From contig JACEHZ010000369.1 in the NCBI GenBank assembly GCA_017893485.1, forward strand, positions 310,001 to 374,000: a stretch of DNA of 64,000 nt. Reading direction: 5' to 3'. This document shows positions 46,995-57,373 of this stretch, piece by piece. The notes beneath the pieces were generated by a model, which saw only the letters and a list, made by a program, of their open reading frames with translations, did not search any database and was not told the DNA's origin. Source of the stretch: Hemerocallis citrina. Its lineage: Eukaryota; Streptophyta; Magnoliopsida; Asparagales; Asphodelaceae. The position numbers and the translations under genes are program-made. Positions within the stretch are counted from its first letter, which is position 1. Each line of letters starts with the position of its first letter.

Positions 46995-48944
46995 CTAATG
47001 AGCTTCTTCAAGCAACCTCTGACGAACTTCACCCTTAGGGACACACAACCGGGAACCAAAACGAAGCGAACCATCAACATGAATAACCATGTCCGTTCTG
47101 GACCCAGACTCAACCTCAGCTCGAAAACCCTGCAACTGCGCATCACCAGCCTGAGCCTCCTTGATCTGATCAACAAGAGAAGATTGAAGCTGGAGCACAA
47201 GACAAAACTGACCAGAACTCGGCAACAAAACCTCCAAATCCAACCTCCTCATCTGCTCAACGAGATCACTCTGCTGAGTAAGAAACATAACTGCTGGTCT
47301 TCTACTCAAAGCATTAGGAACCAAGTTTACTTTACCAGGATGGTATTGCAAACTGATGTCATAATCGGCCATAAGTTCCAACCAACGACTTTGCCTCATG
47401 TTTAACTCATTATGGGTGAAGACGTACTTAAGACTTTTGTGGTCTGTAAAGATCTCCACACAGTCTCTAAGTAAATAATGTCTCCACAACTTCAAAGTAT
47501 AGATCTCTGCCGCTAACTTCAAGTCATGAGTAGGATAGTTCTTCTCATGCGGTCTCAACTACCTCGATGCATACGCAACGACATGACCCTTCTGCATAAG
47601 AACTGCTCCAAGACCCTTACCAGAAGCATCACAGTAAATTACAAATCTGCCTGAACCATCTGGAATAGTCAACACAGGCACTGACGACAATCTGTTCTTC
47701 AACTCAACAAAAGCCTCATTGCACTTATCAGACCAACAAAACTTCTGATCCTTTCCTGTCAGTTTGGTTAACGGCTCTGCAATCTTCGAAAAATCTTGGA
47801 CGAATTTTTGATAATAACCAGCGAGACCAAGAAAACTCTGCACTTCGGAAACTGGCTTAGGAATAGGCCAATCCTTTACAGCTTCAACCTTAGGAGGATC
47901 CACAGAAAGACTATCGCCAGAAATAATGTTTCCCAAGAAATAAACCCTGTCGAGCCAAAACTCGCACTTGCTAAGTTTTCCATAGAGCTGATTCTCTCTC
48001 AAAGTCTGCAGAACCACTCTAAGATGCTTAGCATGATCTTTCCGATTCCGAGAATATACTAGAGTGTCATCAAAGAAGACCACCACAAATCTATCCAAGA
48101 ACTGAGAGAAGACCCGATTCATTAGACTCATGAATACAGCTGGCACATTAATGACCCCGAACGGCATCACAAGATACTTATAGTGTTCGTATCTAGTCCT
48201 GAATGTAGTCTTCTGTATATCAGCAGCCTTCACCTTGACTTGGTGATACCCAGAACGAAGATCCAACTTCAAAAAAATAGCAGCACCACTCAACTGATCA
48301 AACAAATCATCAATCCTGGGCAATGGATACCGGTTCTTCACAGTAACATTGTTCAGTTCCCGATAATCCACACACAGGCGACGACTACCATCCTTCTTGT
48401 TGACAAAAAGGACCGGAGCACCCAAAGGCGAAATAGTTGGTCTGATGAAACCCAAATCAAGAAACTCCAGAAGCTGCACCTTAAGCTCTGCTAGCTCAAC
48501 AGGTGCCATCCTGTAGGAACTCTTCGATATCGGTGTCGTTCCGGGCTGAACATCAATATCGAACTCCATTTCTTTATCAAAAGGTAAGACAGGCAACTCA
48601 TCCGGAAAAATATCCAAGAAATCCTGAACTACTAGAGACGCATCCTCACAGCCTGAGTGCAATTCCATTGCACAATCCACCTGTTCAACTGCTATCCTTG
48701 CTCGGCCAAGGGAAGACTCTCCGGCATGGAACTCGAATTCTGCTCGATCAGGAATTCTGAAAACAACTTTCTTGGCACGGCAATCAATAATGGCACGGGC
48801 TTCACCCAGCCAATCCATACTGAGAATGACGTCAAACCCTGAATTCCCAATTATAATTAGGTTGGCTTTGAAATCTGCGTTCCCAATAACAACGGGACAT
48901 TGCCTGCACTCACGGGAACAAATGACAATACCACTGCCCGTCAA
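46995..48944 (-). pseudogene. Gypsy2 protease end, reverse transcriptase and RNase H
   Basis: A single open stretch of 461 codons (47559-48944) covers the protease C-terminal part ([14 protein letters not shown]), the linker [13 protein letters not shown], and the whole [60 protein letters not shown] and the active site [12 protein letters not shown], where the usual FxDD is kept as FFDD. The connection [12 protein letters not shown] and the RNase H start [15 protein letters not shown] (Asp kept) follow, then a TAG after VAYASR. RNase H resumes with [20 protein letters not shown] and [11 protein letters not shown] to the PNALSR(R)P boundary and on toward integrase (46995). Best-preserved coding stretch of the window. 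Confidence 0.88.
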
Positions 48945-49073
48945 AATATTTCAAATCTCTAACATGTTGCTACACTCCAACTGATGGTGAGCGACAAATC
49001 GAGAGGATACAAAAGAATGGGTTGCCCCAGAATAAAAAAGAATACGAGCAGAAAAAGAGCAAACAAGAATGAT
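48945..49073 (-). pseudogene. Gypsy2 protease active-site region, mutated
   Basis: The frame reads GIILVCSFSARILFYSGATHSFVSSRFV. In relatives the active site is FDSGATHSF; here the catalytic Asp codon has become Tyr, so this protease could not work. A frame change separates it from the open stretch that begins at 48944. Confidence 0.8.
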
Positions 49074-49234
49074 ACCAAAATGGAATCAAAAAGACAAGGA
49101 GAAAGAATAGAGAATCAAGGGTGAGGGGAAAAAAACAACAATGCAAAAATAACAGAAAGAAAGCAAAACAAGACCGAAAGAAAGAAAATTAAAGAGAAAC
49201 AAAACAACAAAACAACAAACCAAAATATACTTAC
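49074..49234 (-). other. Intron-like spacer between gag and protease in gypsy2
   Basis: Gag coding ends GAAGCAGTTGTG and the next bases are GTAAGTAT, a consensus plant donor. The following 150 bases are T-rich with stops and lead to protease coding at GGTATCATTCTTG, but the acceptor AG is not present (TTTTGG), probably mutated. It sits at the same place as the gypsy1 spacer. Confidence 0.5.
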
Positions 49235-50413
49235 CACAACTGCTTCAACTGTCTCAGCATCTACAGTATTCAAGTTGAAAGCCTGACCTCTTCTCAGAAC
49301 AGTGGTCCTTTGACCAAAAATCTGACGCTGAGGAAGAAGCAAAGGCCTAACTAGGACCACGAGCTGGGCCTACTTGCTGAACGGGACCCCTGGCTGGAAG
49401 AGCCACCTGCTTCTACTGCGAACAATCGCGTACATAATGATCAACGGCGCCACACCTAAAGCACCGACGGTTGATGTGCCAACAATTCTTACGCTCATGC
49501 CCAGACATCTGACAGAAGTGCGAAAACCACCCTTCTAGAAACCATCAGAAGGATATGGAGTTGCCCTGACCGGATGGGTTGAGACAGGCCTCCGAACAGG
49601 ACCACTAGAAGGCCTAGCAGCAAGATGCGGAACAGTCCGCGGAGAAGGAACCAACCCACCACGAGCCTGCTCCTGAGCTCGAGCTGCCTCAAGAGCTTCA
49701 GCATCAGTACGCAAGCGAAGAGAGACAAGATGCCTCTTGATATCTTGCTCAAGCCCATTTGTGAATCTACGAGCCCTATCCTCTTCGGTTGCCACAAGAA
49801 CAGTAGCGAAGCGGTTAAGTCTAGTAAACTCAGCTGTGTACTCATCCACTGACCTGGAGCCCTGTAGCAAGAAGTCCATCTTAAAACATTGTTTGAACAA
49901 TTATGTAACAAAATTCAAAATAGAATAATGACTTAACCTATTTTAGGACCAGGAATTGCTGTTCCAACTCAATTCGAGTACTACTGGAGAAGAACTTCTC
50001 CAAGAATCCCCGAGTGAAAATAGTCCAAGCAACAGGCCTCTCAAGTCGCTCAGACTCAGCCATCCAAAAATATGAGCCAAATCCACTAGCTGGATGGAAA
50101 CCACGTCCACCCTATCAGCCTCGGTAATACGTGCTGCCAAGAGCAAGCGCTCGGTCCGGATCAACCACTGTTCAGCCTCCAAAGGCGTCTCAGTGCCGGA
50201 AAAGCGGTCGGGATGCAGCCTCATAAAATCTGTAATCGTTTCTGGATGAGGCCGAAGATTTGCCTGTACAGGCACAACAGGAGGTGGAACTCGGGCGGCT
50301 TTAAGAGCAGCCATCACAAGATCACTGTGGTTTTGCTGCTGATTAATCAACCGCTCAAGCACAGCAATGACAGCCTCAACTGGATCAGGCTGAAAAGAAT
50401 TTTCACGAGCCAT
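49235..50413 (-). pseudogene. Gypsy2 gag with an internal intron
   Basis: ATG at 50413 (MARENSFQPDPVEAVIAVLE), then FMRLHPDRFSGTETPLEAEQWLIRTERLL, AARITEADRVDVVSIQLVDLAHIF, where a frameshift occurs (about 50070); the other frame continues AESER..FLEKFFSSSTRIELEQQFLVLK, then a TAG at the donor of a 76-bp intron (49862-49937), then GSRSVDEYTAEFTRLNRFATV and RRFTNGLEQDIKRHL. Of the two zinc knuckles near 49440-49530 the first has lost a Cys (SHFCQMSGHERKNC) and the second is intact (CFRCGAVDHYVRDC). The end leads into AFNLNTVDAETVEAVV before the protease spacer. Confidence 0.82.
49862..49937 (-). other. 76-bp phase-0 intron inside gypsy2 gag
   Basis: Donor TAG|GTTAAG, acceptor TTGCTACAG|GGCTCC on the minus strand. 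Position and phase are the same as the gypsy1 intron (before the (E/G)xRSVDEY block). The codon before the donor is TAG; gypsy1 has CAG, so one C-to-T change explains the stop. Confidence 0.72.
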
Positions 50414-50558
50414 AGTCTACACAAAAACAATTAGCATCCAGAATCAGAGTAATATTAATTTCATTCATGTATGCATGGTTGGTGAAGTGTTGAGCCGATC
50501 TCAGTTCGAGCCAAGCTTGTCTAATATATTAGGCAACTAATACATTAGCCAAACCGGA

Positions 50559-50570
50559 GCTCTGATACCA
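50559..50570 (-). promoter_or_regulatory. Gypsy2 primer-binding site
   Basis: Minus strand TGGTATCAGAGC, an exact initiator tRNA-Met site, ten bases inside the 5' LTR edge at 50581. Confidence 0.9.
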
Positions 50571-50580
50571 CTAAAAATCC

Positions 50581-53500
50581 TGTAACACCCCGCTTTCCAA
50601 AAAGAATACGGAATATGGAATACGGATATGCAACAAAAGCCCAGCGAATGATTTTCATCATCCATAAGCTGTTCAGGAATCTTTATAACATCTCACAAAT
50701 AATAAGAGTTGGAAGCTAGAGAATCAACCACACATGCATAACTGAATCAATATACCAACAGAATTTACTTGAAACAAATTATAATATTCTCAAATAAATC
50801 AGAATCTGGACAAGTCAAATATCATGGGTCACATCGCCCAAATACAAAATAAATATCCAAGTACTCAACATACATTGCTCCAAAACAACAACAATAAAAA
50901 TACTAATAAACAAGAAGTCCAACACTAATATCTCATTTCGCCAATTCCATCGGGCAGCTGACCATCCTGATCTGCAATTCACAATTGCAGGAGAAGGAAA
51001 GAGAAAATAAGTACCCGTCAATTGCAAGTTACGGACTACTTATAATGTAGAATATAAGCACATGGAAAACTAACAAATAACATGGAGTAATGCATCAACA
51101 GTGATAACTAGCATGAATCAGTAAAACCAAGTCAACTAGCATGGTATACTAATAGTACAAATGAATGTGTCAAGAATAGTGTCATATGGCAACTAACAGT
51201 GTCCAGTAACAGTGAGCTCAGTATATCAGTGTAACAGTATAACAGTACCAGTCCAACAGTATTAGTCTAACAGTATTAGTCTAACAGTATTATTCTTATG
51301 TTCTTACAGTCTTCTATGTATTACTAGCTATGTAGCACTTTATGCGCCCCAAAAACATAACACATGGTTGCTACAACAAACAGTTTCGCTTTTAGATTTC
51401 ATGGTGGACCATAATGGGGCAGTGTACTCAGGTATCAGTAACAGTAGCAGTAGCTGTAAAAGTAACAGTAACAGTAAAAGTAACAGTAGCAGTAATAGTA
51501 TGGAACACTAGTTCCCTTCCAAGTACACGTTTCCATATTTTCCATTACTAAATCTTCCCTTAAGAAATTCTGGCTTGTTTACTTTTATTATGGTTATCAA
51601 ACAGGCATGAATGTGTACAAAATAATGTCAAACTAACATGGTATAATCAGTATTAGGTTCAGGGAAATAAATAAACATGCATAGATTATATACAGTCACA
51701 TAAACGAGTAAAACAGTGTATGTTCATATTCAGGACAGCAAGACAGTATAGTACTAAAATAGTGATTCCTGTTACTGCATAAATCCAAATCTGAATCCGT
51801 CAAAGAATCTGGAAAATATACTTTCACACGAATCCATCGATTATAAATAAGTCATATAGTATTTCATAAAATCATAACTCAAAGCTGATTTGAATCAAGA
51901 AAATACGTTCAGTCAGAAATCAGTAAAACGAATTCTCAGTCAGAAAAACAGTATTAAAACTCCTCAAATAAATTCAAGAAAAATTTGGGAAAATACCCTA
52001 TATGTTTAGTATCAGAATATAAAGTTTCATAATATTCCAGTAAAATTAACTCAGTCAACAAAAATTAGAAAACCTCAAGAAACGATAATTTGGCAAATCT
52101 GGAATTCCCAACACTGCTGTACGAAAACTGAAATATCTCGCAAACCGTGAAAAGAAATCCAAATCCGCCAAAGGGAGATGAAAATAGACAAAATAATCTA
52201 ACTTTCATAGTTCATAAATTTTTTTTCATACAGCAAAAGAAAATAGGGTGAAAATACGATTCTTCACAGAACAGCGAGCAAAATACAGCAAGTATAGCTT
52301 TCATAAATAAGCATGAAACGGCATATAAACCTCATCAATAAAATCCACCAAAATTTTGGGTAATCTCTAAATAGATATAGAATTACTGTGCAAAGTTTCA
52401 GGTCAAATAAATATATTTAGAACTAGTATCAAAATAGTTTAATCATCAAAATCATTAAGAAACGAAATCTGGTAATAGAATACACCTCTGTAGTAAAACA
52501 ACCATTACTCACTCATACGAAAACGAAATCGATCAAGGTTAGAGGGATTGGAAAGAAGACAGATTTCTCTACAATTCATGTCTAATAAAAAAATTAAGAA
52601 TTCTGATCTTAATTTGGTCTAAAATACAATTCAAAACTGATCATCAACAATTTACAAATTTCTCTCTAACAACAAAACCAACATAAATCATACGAAACTT
52701 GTTCTAATCACAATCAAACATGGTATAGAGTCTACTACGAGTCCAAACATCATGAAATAGAGTATATAACATATTCACAACCATCATATCACATGGATCT
52801 CATCAAACACATAATTTCACCTAATTATCTCACATATATGAATAGATCAAGAACGGTCAAACCTAGTTGTTTTCATGTTGATTTTGTGTCATGAGGCAAC
52901 TATGGTCAAATAGCTTAATAGAAATGAAACCCATCAAAAATAACACACACACGAGTTGTCTCTAGAACCGAACTACACTATAAGCGGTATTTTTGACTTG
53001 TATCATACAAAGGAATTGGAGTACAAGTTACGTGCCTTAACCGAAGACGGAATGAAGAACACCAAGAATAACGGGAACGGATCCCGTCAATGAACAAACC
53101 CACAAACAAGAATCACGAACCAAACAATCACGAGCCAAACACCAACGAACCACAAGTGCGAACTACGTGCACGATCAAACCAAGAGAGAGAGGGAGAATG
53201 GTCAGGAGGGCAGCAGTGGCACTGGCCTTACTACTGGCGCTGTTGCTGTCTCTTGTCGCTGCTGACATCGCCGGAGAATGGTAAGGGGAATGGGAGAGGG
53301 ATGGAGATGGATGGAGTGCTCGGTGGTGGAGATGGTCGGGCTAGGGGTTGCGGCAATGGGGAGTTGGGTGCGGTGGATGGGTGCAGGCCGATCGGGATGT
53401 AGGGTCGGGGAAAGGGGTGTTGGTCAGTGGGTGGTGCAACAAGAAAGACGAGGGAGGCCGGGGTGTAGGTAGTAGGGTATTAGGGTTAGGATTTTGGTAG

Positions 53501-53956
53501 AGAGGGATTATATACGGTTTGTTTAGGGTTTGTAGTAGGTGATGGGTAATTGGGTATTTGGGTCCAATAGGAGCAGAAATAGGATTAGTCTAATTTGAGT
53601 TGATTAGGATTAAATTTGTATAGGATTCAAAATAGGATTGTGAGTTAATTTGGCTTTGGTAATCAATTAGGAATCAAAAATATGATTGAATTTAGGATGA
53701 GCAACCAAATCACCATGAGCACCCAAAGATACAAATCAAGAGAGCAAGACACAATGAAGAGCAAAAATAACAACAATAATCAAGAACAAATCAAGGAACT
53801 GAAAATAAATCACAAAAGATCAAGAATGAGAAAAAAATAAAAATATATTAAAAAAACAACTCCAATATACGGTCCAAGAAAAATACAAGAGAGTACAATT
53901 ACTCAAGAAGAAGATAAATACACAAAAAATACGAAAAACGAGAAATAGAGGTTACG
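50581..53956 (-). repeat. Gypsy2 5' LTR with TATA box and empty CACTA site
   Basis: Plus strand TGTAACACCCCGC to GAGGTTACG. The uninterrupted sequence CCTCAAATAAATTC at about 51962 is the pre-insertion form of the CACTA site in the other LTR. Minus-strand TATATAAT at 53508-53515 places the promoter about 445 bases from the LTR start. AACAGT-type short repeats at about 51195-51300 and 51435-51505. Confidence 0.9.
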
Positions 53957-53968
53957 ATGGTGGTTACA
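53957..53968 (-). repeat. Gypsy3 3' LTR, last bases after gypsy2
   Basis: ATGGT (right target copy of gypsy2) plus GGTTACA, the end of the gypsy3 LTR as seen at 62764-62770. Confidence 0.75.
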
Positions 53969-54339
53969 ATCTTACCAACCTTACAAAAAGAATTTCGTCC
54001 TCGAAATTCAATCATGTGGAATGTAGGACAAAGCAAAGGCAACTTGTGAAATAAAAATATAAGGAATTAGAAGGTGAGAAACGAAGCGGTGGCAACACTA
54101 GAATAAGAAAGAACATAGATAGGAATGGAGTAATCTAGAATGATATTGAACAATGATTCAATGAATGATGACAATGCAAATGTATGAGAAGGGAGTAAAT
54201 GGTGCAAGGAAGAAGAAGCAACAAGAAAATCCTGGGACCTGTGGGTTATGGGCCCACCACGCTTCTGCTGCGTAACTCTGATTAAGAAGACTCCATCATC
54301 AGCGTCCATTAACTCTAGCAATCTGCCTCGTGGCTCACC

Positions 54340-54560
54340 ATATCCTTGACACGTCCAAACGGCGTCTCTCTAGAATGAAGTCCGAACTCCTGGCAACATC
54401 AGATTCTGAACACTTCCTGAGATCCTGAGGCTCTGCATGCACATCTTGGAGCAAAAGACAACTATTCCTCTTCGGGTGATGTTCGAAGCCGTTGACATGT
54501 TGTGGTTGTTCCAGCGATGCCGATCGACGAATCGAGTAGAAATAAGGAATGGGTAGCACG
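54340..54560 (-). pseudogene. Protease remnant in gypsy3
   Basis: The minus strand reads RATHSLFLLDSS-like text where relatives have DSGATHSFIS; at base level TTT(A)AT..GCTACCCATTC..TCTACTCGATT matches the protease start of gypsy1 and gypsy2, with the catalytic Asp-Ser-Gly lost. Further along, an ATCAC..GGAATAGTTGTC..TGCTCC block corresponds to the TSGGVIVCSR segment of gypsy1. Frames are shifted. It shows gypsy3 descends from an element with a full pol. Confidence 0.5.
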
Positions 54561-54847
54561 AAAATTAAAGAGAATATTCATAGGAAGTGAATGGACTCGT
54601 ACTCAATAAGGAATCAATGAATAAGAATGACTGGAAGTGATGGAAGAAAATAGGAGATGAAGGGACTGAGTATGAAAGGAGTAAAAAGTGGATCAAATAA
54701 GATTAGTACCCAGATTATATTAGTTATCAATTGTCCATGTGATTCACGTGTCATACATTTTGTTGAGTCAAATCGGTTAAACCCAAATTAATTAGGATCC
54801 AACCTGGCTAACGTATTAGCCAACACTAACACATTTGCCAAACCTGG

Positions 54848-54859
54848 GCTCTGATACCA
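54848..54859 (-). promoter_or_regulatory. Gypsy3 primer-binding site
   Basis: Minus strand TGGTATCAGAGC, exact initiator tRNA-Met site, ten bases inside the LTR start at 54870. Confidence 0.88.
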
Positions 54860-54869
54860 CTAAAAACCT

Positions 54870-57373
54870 TGTCACACCCCGCTTTCCAAAAATACGGAAC
54901 ACAAACGCGTGACATTGGCCCAGTGAATGACTTGCGTCATCCATAAGCTGTTATTGTTCAACTCAAATATAACAAGATAAATACAAGCACACATGCATAA
55001 TAACAATACTTGGAATAAAACGTGAAATAACCAAATACGATAATCCAACGTCTGGAAACAAAATAACAATCTCCGGATCAAAAGCCCAATATACAATGTT
55101 TAATAAAATTTAATACAAGAAATCCAATAAAATAACGATCAATCTAGAAAGAAACAACTCTTCAGAAAGACTGTTCTCCAAGTCCTGCAGGTAACTCTCC
55201 TTGATCACTTGTGAATACCTCATCTAAAAAGAGGAGAAAAATTGTTCTTAGAGCAAGTCGTGGACAGCAAGTAGAGAAAGCAATGAACAATGGAAATAAT
55301 GTATCATAATGAATTCAATAAACAATAGGAATCACTAACAATGGACGATAGCAATAATCAATATCAATGGTAACAATGCGATGGGTATAATAATAAACAA
55401 TATTTCAATATTCGATGTCAACACTCAATGGCCAATGTCAATATCAATAACAATGTTCAATATCAATAGCAATGACGATGTTCAACATGCAGTGTCAATA
55501 TTGTGTCAATTCTTAAGTCTATTAGTTTTTAGCCTAACTAATGCACGTACTACTGCATCCCATGCCACAGGTTCCGTACATACAATCAATGTCGGTTAGA
55601 CTCTAGTGGTAGACACTATAGTTCATGTACTCGGTACGATAACACTAAATAACGATAGAAACTCCGTTGCACGTTAAACGATAAACACTACACGATGAAT
55701 TAGGATACTGTGGTAATTAATCCAGCAATCAATCGATAAACACTAGCTGACATAGTATTTTGGAGAAACACGGGCCCCCTCTCCCGAGTACAGTCTGTAT
55801 ATTATCCACTACTTAAGTCAACCCTTAAACCCGGGCTTGTTAAATATTTTATCGATGCAATCAATTCATTATGCAATTTAGAGAAATTCGATAAACGATG
55901 GTATTAATAGAAGTAACAATAGGACGATCAATTAGAATGGTGACAATAGTAAATTAGGATCATGCAATGCAATTTATATACTTCAATCAATTCAATATAA
56001 TGATATATATACAATTATATTAAGAAAATATGGAAAGAAAATTCTGGGCAACAATAGGTTACTGTACCAAAATCAAGTTTCCCACTGCATTAGATATCCA
56101 AAACTGGAACGGTCCGAAGTTCTAAAAAGTAGACTCCTGTCCGGTTTTAACGCATATTTAAAGTACAAAATCCGATAAAAACAGATAGGTTAATTATACC
56201 GTACTTTACAGATTAAACGTTCTGACCGAAAATCAGGATCAAGTTGTTATGGTTGTAAAATCAGTAAAAGTCCAATTTTAAATTCATCAAAAATATTTTT
56301 CGAGCCCCTAATCATGTTGACTAACAATCTGAAAATTATCAGGGCAATATTCTAATATTAACTTAGCTTTTTAATACTTAAACATGAAGAAATACATGAA
56401 TCAGGAATTTCGGAAGTAAAAATGCAGTAGTAGTAAAAACAGCATAACTCTTGGAATAAAACTCCGAATTCAAATATTTTAAATGTTCTGAAAACTAGAA
56501 ACATAGGGCTACAACTTTTTTTTAGAAGGCTATAATTTTTTATGTGAAATACTGGGTCAAAAAGGTCTCACAAATTCTAGGCAGACAGTAAAAATCAGGG
56601 TTCAACATATTTCATGAAATAAAAGCGATCTAAACATGAGGAACTTCAACTCAATAGTTAACAAATCATAGATTCAGCATGGTAAACACAATGAAGAATA
56701 CATCCATACACCATGTTAACATCAAACAAGGCATCAATCAATCCTTCAAGCACAACAACCTAATAATCGATTTTACAACAGTTTATTTGTGCGGTGTCAT
56801 GCATGAATAACTTCTATTATCAATACTACATGAACGCATGAAGGATTCGATATCTAGAGTCAATAATGGCATGAAGTCATGAATATCTTGGGTAGCTTGT
56901 GTAAACCCTCAATATACTCAACGGAAGATAAAAAATATAACAATACGATAAACTATCAGGATCTACTTACGGAAATTCAATAAAATCTCAAATACAATAC
57001 AATAGTGATTTGAAAGAGAAAAGTAACTTGCCTGATTTGACGAATACGGATGTTAAAATAGAATAATGGGATGAGAATCCTTGCGGCAACGACGACGATC
57101 GCAAACAAGGCGAATCTGGATGTGATGATCACGAGCTAGATCAATGGCCAAGAACCAAGGATCAAAAGATCAAGGGCCAAGCAAGATCTTTATGATCAGG
57201 AGCTGTTGATCTTTGTGATGGGAATGCAGCTGATGAAGGAGACCTGGGCTTCAGTGGTGCTCGTTGAAGGAGGACGGTGAGGTTCAGGCGGTGAGGAGGA
57301 CGAGGATGGTGGCTACTATGGTGGATGGGTTCAGGGAGCGCGAAACAGAGGAGAAGGATCTGCGGTGACGATC
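54870..57373 (-). repeat. Gypsy3 5' LTR, first part
   Basis: Plus strand starts TGTCACACCCCGCTTTCC. No gene. It ends with CGATC (57369-57373), the left target copy of the solo LTR. The first 90 bases share CATCCATAAGCTGT with the LTRs of gypsy1 and gypsy2. Confidence 0.88.

Larger units (their letters stand above)
35210..53956 (-). mobile_element. Gypsy2: Tekay/Del-like Ty3/gypsy element
   Basis: LTRs run 35210-45660 (3.38 kb without the CACTA insertion) and 50581-53956 (3.38 kb). Target duplication ATGGG (35205-35209) and ATGGT (53957-53961). Minus-strand gag, protease, RT, RNase H and integrase with chromodomain-like tail are all recognisable and related to gypsy1. The terminal CA of the right LTR has become CG. 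Multiple stops and frameshifts inactivate it. Confidence 0.88.
53969..54869 (-). other. Gypsy3 internal region, about 0.9 kb, mostly deleted
   Basis: Left edge carries the family motif GAATTTCGAGGACGAAATTC then GTAAGGTTGGTAAGAT (polypurine region); right edge has an exact primer-binding site. Apart from a protease remnant (54340-54560) no gag, RT, RNase H or integrase is seen, so most of the coding region is gone. Confidence 0.75.
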
